Part shown: positions 21,386-31,524 of the stretch, piece by piece
Numbering within the stretch: the first letter of the stretch is position 1
How the letters are laid out: each line of letters opens with the position of its first letter
DNA from: Symsagittifera roscoffensis
Lineage: Eukaryota > Xenacoelomorpha > Acoela > Convolutidae
DNA: 64,000 bases
Direction: 5' to 3'
Assembly: GCF_963678635.1 (NCBI RefSeq)
Contig: NC_087067.1
Span: forward strand, 53,128,233-53,192,232
Notes under the pieces: generated by a model
Database searches by the model: none
What the model was told of the DNA's origin: nothing
What the model saw: the letters and a program-made list of their open reading frames with translations, nothing else
Position numbers and translations under genes: made by a program

Positions 21386-23299
21386 TTAGTGCCCTTGATT
21401 GTTTAATAATTTAACGACTACTTTCTTTTCAAGACAAGGGAACCTTTGCACAATTATTTGCGACTCCATAAATCAAACTTGTTGAGAATTGTCTGGGAAA
21501 TAAAACGGGTGGTTATGTTTTGTCTGCCTACTTATCTGTCTGCTTTGCCAACTGACTGTTACATAACCGGCAACCGCATTACTTCCTAATAGTGGTGGCA
21601 TTCCTTATAGCAGGAGGGAAATATCAACAAGATCCGGGTTGCAGAAGAAAAGAGCCCGTTTTGTTGAAGAAATGTGCAGATGGCAGAAAACAAGAGAGAA
21701 GAGCCGACCTTGCATTACATGTATCTTTTCTGGGCGTAGACTGGAAAGTTGGATCAAGAAATAATTCCAGAGTGCAGCTGACAGAAGCTTTACCCTATCA
21801 GGAGAATTCTTTAATCTTGGATGGACATCATCCAAAAGTATTGTTTGCACAACAATCAGTTCCACTGCGAGGACTATCATCAGAGCAACGACTGTATATA
21901 ATCTTTGATTCAGTTGAACTTCGCAAGTATTGCTTGCTGAACAATTTTTCTGCGACAGACCGAAGTCTTGAGAGAAACTTCTTCCGGTGCCGAAAATCTC
22001 CAAAATCGTCAAAAACTGTAAGACTCTTCTAGTTTTTTTTCAAAATCTTTCTGTGCGATAAAATTACATACGATGTTCTATTGTGTATCCTAACTCAAAG
22101 CAAGCTACAAGTGGTACTTTTTTCTCGATACCAAAAAATCGAGAAAAAAGCTAGAGTCGCTAGTTAATTTAGCTACTCCAATTCTCGATTGTGCTGGTAT
22201 GTGAGTATTCAATTTAGTTTTCTTGATTGTGTTTTATAATTGTTATGTTGAGGTAAGGAGAGTTCAGGTTGATCCATCTGAAATGGATCAAAGATCCACT
22301 GTCTAATAAAAAGTAACTGTACGGACTGTTCCGAGCCTGTTTTTAACGGCGTTCGCGTATTTTGGGTATTTTGAGAACTAAGTATGGACGTTCTTATTCT
22401 CTCGAGTGGGGGTAATTTGGTTGTGGCTTTTAAGCTGTAACGAGGGTTTTAGACTCATGTCGCAAGTGAACCGAATTGGCTCCGACCGTTCGAGGTAGAA
22501 AAACACAAGAGATAGTGTCTATTTTTCTTTAACTTCATATGTGACTTAAGTAGGCGACTGTTAATTGGATCATAGACAAAGGGTACTAGACTAGTTTTTT
22601 GGATTTATTTACGACTCGAACCTGCTGACCAAAATTTTCCGAAAAACTTTGGGAAAAAAGTAAAATAAAAATTGCCAAAAATTCCTCAGAACGTCCCCAT
22701 AATTCTGCAAAACTGTGCTGTAACATGACACCAACCTTATGGTAAGTGGTCTGGTAGCAAAATATCAGGCAAATTAAGTTGAGTTTTTTCATCCTCAGGT
22801 TTTTTCCGCGTGTGTTGTTGGATCTTAACCAATTTGCCTGATCCCCCACCCACATTGGTGAAACTGTGAGCCAGTTCGCTTCAAGTAAATATAAGCCGTT
22901 TCAGCCCCTCCGATTAATGACTTCGTTGCGCGACACTAATGTTAAGTGGTCAGGTACGGTGATATTAAGTGAGTTAAGTTGAATTCTTTCATCCTCAGGT
23001 TTACTCCGTGTGCGTTGTTGGAGTTCAACCGACCTACTTAATTTCCCCACCCCAGTGGTACTTTAGCGTAACGTAGCCGTCGCATAGGTCTCTTGAGTGT
23101 GTGGTATTCATTCTAGGAGCTAGTTCCTTGGATCACGCGCTCCGTATACTATCCGCATCGTCCCAAAACCGCGTGAAGGAGACTTGTTTCACAAAGCCCA
23201 GTTTAAGCTTTAACTTTAACGCCAGGTAAAAGTTTGTAGATTTACTTGAGTGAAAATACTGTATTTTCTGAGAGTCATTTATTTCTGAAATTATTAAGC
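21386..23299 (+). other. Long leader of the BEL element
   Basis: About 1.9 kb between the primer site and the first gag ATG. It has a perfect 13-bp-arm hairpin (22117-22129 with 22138-22150, CTTTTTTCTCGAT). It also has two related segments of about 120 bp (22735-22860 and 22939-23060), each with TTTCATCCTCAGGTTT, GTTGTTGGA and CCCCACCC. Open frames at 21592-22032 and on its opposite strand match nothing I recognise and are probably not genes. The CCTCAGGT elements look splice-like but I cannot assign a function. Confidence 0.55.
22735..23060 (+). repeat. Two-copy direct repeat in the BEL leader
   Basis: Copies at 22735-22860 and 22939-23060 share GTAAGTGGTC or TTAAGTGGTC, TCATCCTCAGGTTT, GTGTGYGTTGTTGGA and a CCCCACCC end, with moderate divergence. 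Within each copy, arms such as AAGTTGAG/TTCAACCG and AGGCAAAT/ATTTGCCT could pair. Confidence 0.6.
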
Positions 23300-26200
23300 A
23301 TGGAAGTTAAGTTTCAGAAGAAAATTAAGAAGTTGTTTGAGAAACGTAGCACTCTCGAAAACGAACTTTATAAATGCCACGAGATAATTTTAGAATACAT
23401 AGAGAGTCAGAGCCGTTGCTCAAAAATTGATACTTATATTGAAAAATGTAGGAACTATATAGAACAAGCGGTCGAGATAAATACTGAGTTGATTGATATG
23501 GCTGCAAAAAGTGCCAATCCCGACGAATTGATACCGGCACAGGATATGTGGCTTCATAAGTTGACTCAAAGCAACGATAAAGTTCTGCAGGAAGCTATCA
23601 CATATAAAACAAGTTTTGAGGCAGTAACAGAGCCGGACAAAATAGATAGCAGCTCAAAAGTTTCTCATCATTCTGAAAAAAGTGAAAAACCCCGGTCGCA
23701 TAAAACAGATACCCGCTCTAAGGTGTCGCACCGAAGCAGCCGACATCAGCAATCAGGTTCTCAGAAATCTAGTTATACCGCCGCTCCGTCGAAAACACTT
23801 TCTGAGAAAAAGCGCGATTTAATGATTTTAAAGAAACAACAAGAGGAACTTGAGAGGCAGGCAAAGGTATCATTAAGACTGAAAGAACAACAAAGCCGTT
23901 TAGAGTTGGAAGAATTGGCTGAAGAACATAGGAAAAAACTGGCAGAAATTGAGTTGAAAGGGCTTGAGTTAGAAGATGAGTTGTCGGAAATCAGCGAGAA
24001 TGCTGAGGAAAGTGGTTTAACTCGAATCTCTCCACAACTAACAATAGACGAAAAGGATCGTACGCGTCACTGGGTCGAATCTGTTGACCACAATCAGCCT
24101 GATGCTGTTGTAGTTCCCAATCAAGAGCAGCACGTTCGTTCAACAGCTCCTGAGGCAACTTATCCTGCATCAACAAATTACTTGGTCTCATCAAGTTTTA
24201 CAGGAGTGAATAATGGCCAGGCAGCTTCTAGTGATCCGGGATTGTATTACAGTAACCACATTCACGGACAACAACATAATTTGTCGAATTTGGTTCGATC
24301 GCAGGTTTCCGTTAACAATCCGGTAGGGTTACAGCAGATCATTCAACCTGTTTCCAATAATTTGCCTCAGCAAACTTTTTTGTTCACTCATCCGGGGCTA
24401 GGCAATCCAAACATAGGTTCAGTAGTCCCGGTAACTTCTGAAAACTATTTTGCTCCACCAACATCTGCAGAAGTTCCTTCTGGTGTAGCACCGTTTGTTC
24501 CTGCATCAACAGCAATTAATCAGGTTTCTTTGAGTCATCAAACTACAGGATCAGTAGTAGCTGGCTACCAAGCACCTGTAATCCCATCACAACAACATAT
24601 GGGTGTTCCCGTTAGTAGTTACAACTTTTCAAGCGACCACTATAATCCGTATAGTAATTTGTGGAGACCAGCTGTTGCTGCCCCTTTAATGTCAGCTCAA
24701 CAACACTACGTTCCTTCGACAACTGTTTTTTCCGCAGTAACTCCGATTGTTCCTACGAATAATTTTGTTCCTTATACAAGTGGAGGGACTGTGTTCTTTG
24801 CACAGCCTGAAATTTCTTCACATGCTAATCAACCGTTCGTTCCTGATTGTCACGGTAACTCTTCGAGTTACACAGAGCCAACTCCCGGTAATTCACCTGG
24901 TGCAGACGTCGAGCGTCCACTTTCGACACGAGAGTTGGTTAATATACTCATGCACAGCCGAAAAGATCATCTCCCTGAGTGGAAGCTGATCCAGTTCGAT
25001 GGCAACCCACTTAATTGGCATGAGTGGTTTGGGCAATTCAAATCGACGGTCGATTCAGCCATACTCAGTGACGATGAAAAGCTCACCTATCTGAAAACGC
25101 TCGTAGTGGGTAAAGCAAAATCCGCAATCGCTGAGTATAGCTATAGCGGAGTACTATATAAAGACGCATTAGCAACTCTTCAAAGAAAGTTCGGGCAGCC
25201 GCATGCTGTAGTAGGGGCTCATCTAGATAAATTGAGTAATTTTCCGCCGCTCAAAATGCATAACTCGGAAAATGTAATTGGATTTTCCTCTGCAATTTCT
25301 GGACTTGTTGCCGTATTTAAGTCTCTGTCTTTTAACGACGACCTGAAAAGTGTTAACTTACTTAATCAGGCTGTGAGTAAGCTTCACCCGAACCTTAAGG
25401 AGGCATGGTCGATGCAAACCGTAAGACGCCAATGGCATAGACCAACTCTGCTAGATTTCAACGAATGGCTTAAAGAAAAGGCGGAGGGTCATGAGAGGCT
25501 AAAAACGATCAATTCTAAGGGTAAGTCTGAAAAACCAGTTAAGCAAAAAGTAGGTACGAAAGTGTTTGCTAGTAACGCAAATGTAAGTAATAAGACTAAG
25601 GAAAAACCAAAGTACCCTCCATGTTCTGTATGTAAAGGTCAACACGCTCTTTGGAATTGCGCCGTATTCAAAGAGAAAAACGCTACGCAACAAGCGAAAC
25701 ATGTAGCCGAACAAAAACTTTGCTTTGTATGTTTACAGAGCAATCACAGTTTTCGTAATTGTAGCAAGGCCAGAAAGTGCCCCAAGCCAGGTTGTGAAAG
25801 CACGCACAACGTGCTCTTACATGGAGCTGAGAAAATTTTTCCTCCTAAGGATACTAAAAGTTCCCCGGCGTCAGGTAACGCAAACACTAAACATGTATCG
25901 ACTAACGCTGCCGTCGGCGATATTCATAGCCAGGAGTCAACTAAAGGCCTCCTGCCAGTTGCATCACTCGCCGTCTCTTCGGATGAGACGATTACTAATG
26001 CCCTAGCTTTTTGCGATAGTGCTTCCACGCACTCATGGGTATCTGCCGATCTCGTAAAACGCCTCCATTTGGTTGGCACTCCCGTTAACCTCACCATAAA
26101 TGGATTTAATTCCACGAGCTTGATAAAAACTCATCAAGTAAGTTTTCAAGTGTCCGCCGAAACGCATAATTGTGAATTTTCGTTTTCTTTTCGAGCTTAT

Positions 26201-26548
26201 GTTAAGGATCATATTCGTATTGGATCGGATAGCATAAGCATTCCTGAATTACAGGAAAAATACCCGCAGTTGGCTCCGATCAAACCTATACATTATAAGT
26301 ATGAGGACGTCGAAATAATTATTGGACAGGATTTCTACCATGCCATAAGACCCGTTGAGTACCTTCTGGGGGAGGACTCTATTTCACCGTGCGCCGTACG
26401 CCTTCCGATAGGTTGGGTTTTAAGTGGTCCGTTACCGCCGTCCTTTAAGTCGAACTCGTCTTGCTTTAAGTGTGTTGTCGAAGACATGTCTCTTGCGGAC
26501 CAAATTAAAACTTGGTATGAGTTGGAGTCATATGGAGCCTTCAAGTAG
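23300..26548 (+). CDS. gag: BEL gag-protease polyprotein
   Basis: First ATG at 23300 (MEVKFQKK); the frame is open somewhat upstream without an ATG. In order: a helical N-terminus; an S/K/R-rich linker; a charged coiled coil (about residues 175-235); a long S/P/Q/V-rich spacer (about 280-540); a gag core like those in BEL elements (DHLPEWKLIQFDGNPLNWHE, about residue 555); cysteine-rich clusters CSVCKGQHALWNC and CFVCLQSNHSFRNC (about 785-840); and an aspartic protease (ALAFCDSASTHSWVS, about 900, with D-S-A in place of the usual D-[ST]-G). It ends at TAG 26546-26548, just before the RT linker. It would form virus-like particles and mature them. No internal stops. Confidence 0.88.
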   Translation: MEVKFQKKIKKLFEKRSTLENELYKCHEIILEYIESQSRCSKIDTYIEKCRNYIEQAVEINTELIDMAAKSANPDELIPAQDMWLHKLTQSNDKVLQEAITYKTSFEAVTEPDKIDSSSKVSHHSEKSEKPRSHKTDTRSKVSHRSSRHQQSGSQKSSYTAAPSKTLSEKKRDLMILKKQQEELERQAKVSLRLKEQQSRLELEELAEEHRKKLAEIELKGLELEDELSEISENAEESGLTRISPQLTIDEKDRTRHWVESVDHNQPDAVVVPNQEQHVRSTAPEATYPASTNYLVSSSFTGVNNGQAASSDPGLYYSNHIHGQQHNLSNLVRSQVSVNNPVGLQQIIQPVSNNLPQQTFLFTHPGLGNPNIGSVVPVTSENYFAPPTSAEVPSGVAPFVPASTAINQVSLSHQTTGSVVAGYQAPVIPSQQHMGVPVSSYNFSSDHYNPYSNLWRPAVAAPLMSAQQHYVPSTTVFSAVTPIVPTNNFVPYTSGGTVFFAQPEISSHANQPFVPDCHGNSSSYTEPTPGNSPGADVERPLSTRELVNILMHSRKDHLPEWKLIQFDGNPLNWHEWFGQFKSTVDSAILSDDEKLTYLKTLVVGKAKSAIAEYSYSGVLYKDALATLQRKFGQPHAVVGAHLDKLSNFPPLKMHNSENVIGFSSAISGLVAVFKSLSFNDDLKSVNLLNQAVSKLHPNLKEAWSMQTVRRQWHRPTLLDFNEWLKEKAEGHERLKTINSKGKSEKPVKQKVGTKVFASNANVSNKTKEKPKYPPCSVCKGQHALWNCAVFKEKNATQQAKHVAEQKLCFVCLQSNHSFRNCSKARKCPKPGCESTHNVLLHGAEKIFPPKDTKSSPASGNANTKHVSTNAAVGDIHSQESTKGLLPVASLAVSSDETITNALAFCDSASTHSWVSADLVKRLHLVGTPVNLTINGFNSTSLIKTHQVSFQVSAETHNCEFSFSFRAYVKDHIRIGSDSISIPELQEKYPQLAPIKPIHYKYEDVEIIIGQDFYHAIRPVEYLLGEDSISPCAVRLPIGWVLSGPLPPSFKSNSSCFKCVVEDMSLADQIKTWYELESYGAFK

Positions 26549-29500
26549 GTAGATGCCCGTTCCGCCGCCGACAAACGCGCTTTGTCCGTTTTGAAAAATG
26601 ACACCTCTCACGATGGTGAGAGGTACATTGTACCAATGCTTTGGAACGATAAGGAAAGTAGTTTACCGAATAACTATTTTTCCTCCTTAGCTCAATTAAA
26701 GTCTTTGGAAAAGAGGCTAGATAAGGATCCGTCGCTCCGTGAAAATACGCCGAAACAATAAGAGAAGATATACAAAAAGGATATGTCATAACAGTTAAGG
26801 CACACGATCCCAAATCACGAGCCGATCGTGAGTGGTATCTCCCGCATCACCCGGTGTTGAACCCGAATAAACCCGGTAAGGTAGGCCAAGTCCTCAGTGG
26901 GGCATCGAAATGTCATGGCGCTTCCTTGAACAAATCTCTGTTGGTTGGCCCGGATCTCCTTCAAAACCTCATTTTTGTACTTTTAAGATTCCGTCAGCAT
27001 AAATACGCCGTTTCAGCTGACATTGAAGGGATGTTTTTACAGGTTGGAGTCCGTGAAGTAGATCAACCTTCACTTCGTTTTTTGTGGCGGGAGGACCCCA
27101 CATCAAGTGTGGTAGTTCACCAATATACGCGTCATATTTTTGGTGCTCGTGACTCGCCGACTTGTGCGAATTTTGCTTTGCAGAAGACTGCATCGGATAA
27201 TCAAGCTGAGTACCCTGAAGCTGCTTCGGCTGTTGTCCAGAAATTCTACATGGATGATTATCTGGATTCTTTTCAAAACAGGGATGACGCCTTGAAATTA
27301 GGTAGGGATTTAGTCTCGTTGCTTAAACTAGGTGGGTTTCATCTGACAAAATTTGTCAGCAACGTGCCCGAAGTAACAACCGCTCTTGATCCGGACAACC
27401 GTGAGTCCAATTCGTCTGTTAAAGATATTTGTGCGAGTCCAGACCAGTCGTCGCATGTTCTCGGTCTTAAGTGGGATCACGTAAAAGATACCTTAGTCGT
27501 TAGTAGAGGGGTTGATTGTCCACTAGACAAAGCAATCACTCATCGTACCGTGTTGAGTTTTGTTTCCTCTGTTTTTGATCCAATTGGGTTAGTGGCTCCG
27601 TATACCGTGAAGGCTCGCCTCCTATTAAAAGATATCTGGCGAATCAGCGGTCAAAAATGGGACGATGATCTGCCAGAGGAAATCAAAAAGCAATTCCTTG
27701 AGTGGCACTCAGGCCTTCATTTGTTAGGTTCTCTGACAATACCTCGCAGCTATTTCACTGAGCCTTTCGACCGAATAGAACTTCACATGTTCGGTGATAG
27801 TTCGCAGGATGTTTTCTGTGCCGTCGCTTTCCTTCGTGCGCGACTTGCTAGCTCCCATCAGACCGAATTAGCCTTTGTGTTTGGCAAAGCCCGCGTCGCG
27901 CCTATGAAAGCGCTTTCTATTCCAAAGTTAGAGCTTCAAGCAGCTCTTCTTGCAACCCGCTTAAAAGAAGAAATTTTGAAAGGTCTCACTTTCAAAGTTA
28001 CGGATACTTTCATGTGGACAGATAGTACCACTGTTCTTCAGTGGCTTCACTCTTGTAGTAAACTACCCGTTTTTGTTGGTAATCGCACTGGTGAGATTCT
28101 GGAGTCTACCCCCACTGATCAGTGGCATCACATACTTAGCGGTGATAACCCAGCTGATACCGGTACACGAGGGATTTCTTCGGAAGCCCTCAAGGAAAGC
28201 AGCTGGGTTAATGGCCCTAGTATATTGAGAACAACTGATTGGCCGTTCAAGCCCGATACAAGGGTTATCGATAAAATAAGACTCAAAGGACCATCATGTG
28301 ATATCGACATTTGTCTGGAAAATTCGTCAAATTTCGTCGTCGATGTTTTGAAAGAAAAAAATCTTCCCTTCGGAAAATGGGAGAGATTCAATTCAATTGT
28401 AAAATACAAACGCACAGTAGCATTTTTATTAAGATGGCTGCCATCCCATAAACATTTCCGGTCGAGTACATTAGAAATTACAGACCCGTGTGAAATGGAT
28501 ATTGCTGAACAGAAGCTCATTTACCTGTCCCAGGGTGAAACATTCCCTAATGAGCTAAAACTAATAAGATCTGGTAAAGTTATCACGAGGAATAGTCGGA
28601 TCGCCAAGTATTCGCCGTTCATTGGACCAGCTGGCATCCTTCGCTCGACTGGGCGCATCAGCCGCTTGGTTAATTCCGATTTCGATAGCAAGCATCCGAT
28701 TATACTTGATGCACGTCACGCGGTTGTTCGGTTATTGGTTCAGCACTTGCACGTTAGGAATTTCCATCAAGGCTTGGATTACATGCGTGCGTTGGTTAAT
28801 CTGAAGTACGTCGTGTTAAATTTGCGATGGTTGCTGCGAAACATTGAAAATACTTGCGTCGTGTGCCGAAAACGCAAAGCGCAAACCGACACTTATATGC
28901 TGGCTGATCTGCCCATTGAAAGGCTGGGTTACAAGCAGCCTCCGTTCACTAACACAGGTGTTGACTACTTTGGGCCGTTCCTAGTTCCAATCCGGAGAAG
29001 TACGGAAAAGAGGTGGGGTTTTTTGTTCACCTGTCTCACCACTAGAGCGGTGCATATTGAAGTAGTCCCCTCGCTCGACACAAGCTCTTGTGTGATGGGC
29101 GTGGAGAGGTTTATTGCACGTCGCGGTACTCCGACCACTATCATGTCCGACAACGGAACGAACTTTGTTGGCGCTCAGAAAGAGCTCTTAGCTTGCATTG
29201 AGAGTTGGAACAAGCTCGCACCCGCTGTTTTTGTTCAGAAAGGGATCAAGTGGAAATTCAATCCACCCAGCGCACCGCACCATGGTGGCTCCTGGGAGCG
29301 ATTAGTTCGGAGTGTCAAGCGCGTTTTGTATGACATCTTAGGCAACAGAAGAGTAACTGAGGAGGTTCTAAGAACCACGCTGTGCCTTGTTGAGCAATCA
29401 CTCAACGCTAGACCGATAACAGCCGTTAGTTCCGATCCACTAGATTTAGAGGCGTTGACCCCGAATCATTTTATCCTTGGTCATCACGCAGCGAGTTTTC

Positions 29501-29862
29501 CGTCGCTAAGTTTCGAAGAAAACTTCGACCATAAGAAGCGGTTCGCCAGAGCGCAATCATACGCTAACGCAATATGGATACGGTGGATGCGGGAATACGT
29601 TCCTTCCCTCAATAGGAGGGCAAAGTGGCACAACCAGTCAGACGTTAAGTTGAAAGCCGGGGACTTGGTTTGGGTCATAGAGCCTGACACTCCACGTGGA
29701 CATTATCCACTCGCACGTATCTTAAGACTGCACTATGGCAAGGACGGATGCGCGCGATCCGCCGACATAAAGACCGTTACGAGCGAACTGACCCGCCCGA
29801 CCGTAAAGCTCTTTCCCGTTCTTCCTTGTTTAGGGGTGGAGGATGTTGCAGCGCAAATATAA
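26549..29862 (+). pseudogene. pol: BEL pol: reverse transcriptase, RNase H, integrase (interrupted at its start)
   Basis: The frame downstream of the TAG keeps RT-linker features (LPNNYF, LKSLEKRLDKDPSLRE) to a second stop at 26759-26761. It then shifts near the A-run at 26775. The frame is open from there to 29862. Motifs seen are LNKSLLVGPDLLQNL, YMDDYLDSF (RT catalytic site near 27250), DSSQD and WTDSTTVLQWL (RNase H), the HHCC region (about 28740-28870), and the integrase triad in GVDYFGPF, SDNGTNFVG and GGSWERLVRSVK. The stop lies 19 nt inside the 3' LTR. As read, it is not translatable from gag without recoding twice. Confidence 0.9.
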
Positions 29863-30359
29863 AACAATAGTACAAATGCATATAAACGTAAATGTGCGAA
29901 AGTATAAATGCATATAAATGTAAATGCATACAGGGACAGTAGCCAAGCGTATACATGGTGCGTCCCGGCGGGTTCGGCGCCGGTTCGAATCCCGACTAGG
30001 TCATTTCCTTTCTAGAACTCGAATGTGCACCGAACCTGATGTGATGCTCCGTAACCAGGTTCGGTCCCCCCCAAAACCGATTTTAACCGTCTTTTCGCTC
30101 CAATTTGGTTCAGCCTTGATTAAGGCTGACCTTTAAAAAGAGCAATTTGTCTCAAGGACAAATACTGGCCATTTTTGCAGCTTGCTTTGATTTATGCAGT
30201 TGTTTTGTGGCCGATGTTACCGACGATAAAGTTTGTTAAAATTGTCGTTATATTTTCAAATTTCCGTTATATTTCCGGAGTTATTTTGCCGAGAAAATAG
30301 TCATTAATTAAAGTGTTTAAAAAACGTTTTTTATATAATCTTGGAGATTGACGCGCACA
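29844..30359 (+). repeat. 3' LTR of the BEL element
   Basis: 516 bp. Differs from the 5' LTR by about four substitutions and a one-base C-run change. The pol stop codon lies in its first 19 bases. Confidence 0.92.
29940..29992 (+). promoter_or_regulatory. tRNA-like A box and B box within the BEL 3' LTR
   Basis: Same arrangement as in the 5' LTR. Here the B box is an exact GGTTCGAATCC (29982-29992), 42 bases after TAGCCAAGCG (29940). Confidence 0.62.
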
Positions 30360-31266
30360 ATTATCATTGGCAGTTCGATCTGCTAGTTGAAGAACAGGTG
30401 TACTGGGCTGCCTGAATATCTGAATAGAGGTTATTTTGAACTTGAACATATGTGGCAAGAATAGTAGTAAGCAACAGCTACATATTGCATCAAGAATAAT
30501 TTTGAACAAAAACTTTCAGACTGAAAAAAAATAGAAAATAAAAATTACGTTGAACGTTTTTGTTCACAGTTTTTATTTTCTTTTTTTTTTCAAAATGAAC
30601 CGACCTTTTTGATGTCTCAAAATTTGATGATTTGTTCTCTTACAACTCCAGCAAGTCTCACAAATTCACAAACTGAAAAATAGATAGTTTTTTTTCAAGG
30701 AAGTGAGAGCAGAAAATGGAGACGACTATCATCCAAAAACTATTCATCAAATGATTGTTAGCTTGCAGATGCTACTCAATGAAGAGCTACCGACTGAAAA
30801 AAAACGTGTTTAAAGACCCTGAGTACAAAAAACAAAGGTCGGAAAAAAGAAGAGACGATTGAGCGAAGTGCTATTTAGACCTACCGCAGAATCTACAAGC
30901 AATTCGTACTGAAATGGAGTTTTTCAGGGATAAACATAAACAAACAAATCAAAATTCTTCATTGTATTTAATTTTTAAAAAAAATTAAAATTTTAAGTGT
31001 GCATTAACTAACTGTGCATTAACATCAGTGCTTCAATTTAAAAATGTTAGGTTTAAGCTGTAGAATAGCACACGTGTTTTATGGACTACTTATTGCTTAT
31101 CATCACATCGGAAATCCCTTTTACTCCTTTACTCAATGCTTCAATGCTTCAATATGAGCGGGAATTATTCTCTAAGTGTTAGTGTGCTTTTTGACTTATC
31201 AGTCGCCAAGCAAAATTTTTTGAAGCATTGCCGAAAGCATTGCCTTGAAATAGTTGTATTTTAAGA
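30360..31266. other. Upstream flank of gene 2
   Basis: AT-rich intergenic sequence between the BEL element and the first ATG of gene 2, which presumably includes its promoter and 5' UTR. TTTTTATTTTC-type tracts occur near 30540-30590, with a weak inverted match to the preceding A-rich run. No coding signal. Confidence 0.4.
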
Positions 31267-31524
31267 ATGGATTGCAAATTAACATTTGATTGCTTGACTG
31301 GTCTCCTGATGGTTTTCGTTATCGATGTCAGTGAGTCTAGCAACAACTCCGCTACAAGTATCACTGCTGGTGGTAGGAATAATTCCATTGCCGGGGGGAC
31401 TAACAAGGGCAGTAAAGGGGGCAAGGGTCTAAGGGGTCCAGGAAACAACACTGCCAATGGGAACCCTGGTGGAAACATGACAGGAGCGGCGGAACCTCCA
31501 ACTTCCGACGACCAAGGCTGGAAG
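31267..31524 (+). CDS. Gene 2 exon 1 (signal peptide and N/G/S-rich linker)
   Basis: ATG at 31267 has an in-frame TGA seven codons upstream and a hydrophobic stretch from residue 10. The donor is GGAAG|GTGAGT at 31524/31525, phase 0. The start is supported by the signal-peptide-like composition. Confidence 0.65.

Larger units (their letters stand above)
20848..30359 (+). mobile_element. BEL/Pao LTR retrotransposon
   Basis: The LTRs at 20848-21362 and 29844-30359 begin TGTTGCAG and end GCGCACA, and differ at about five positions. The target duplication is ATTAT (20843-20847 and 30360-30364). A primer site (TGGCGCC) starts at 21366, three bases after the LTR, and a purine tract (AGGGGTGGAGGA) precedes the 3' LTR. 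The gag-protease, RT, RNase H and integrase order and the BEL-type core motifs support the Pao family. The LTRs point to a recent insertion, although the gag-pol junction is interrupted. Confidence 0.93.

Noticed and set aside
21592-22032. 146-codon frame in the BEL leader and the frame on its opposite strand
   Set aside because: No recognisable domain, and two overlapping open frames on opposite strands are a weak sign. Kept as leader.
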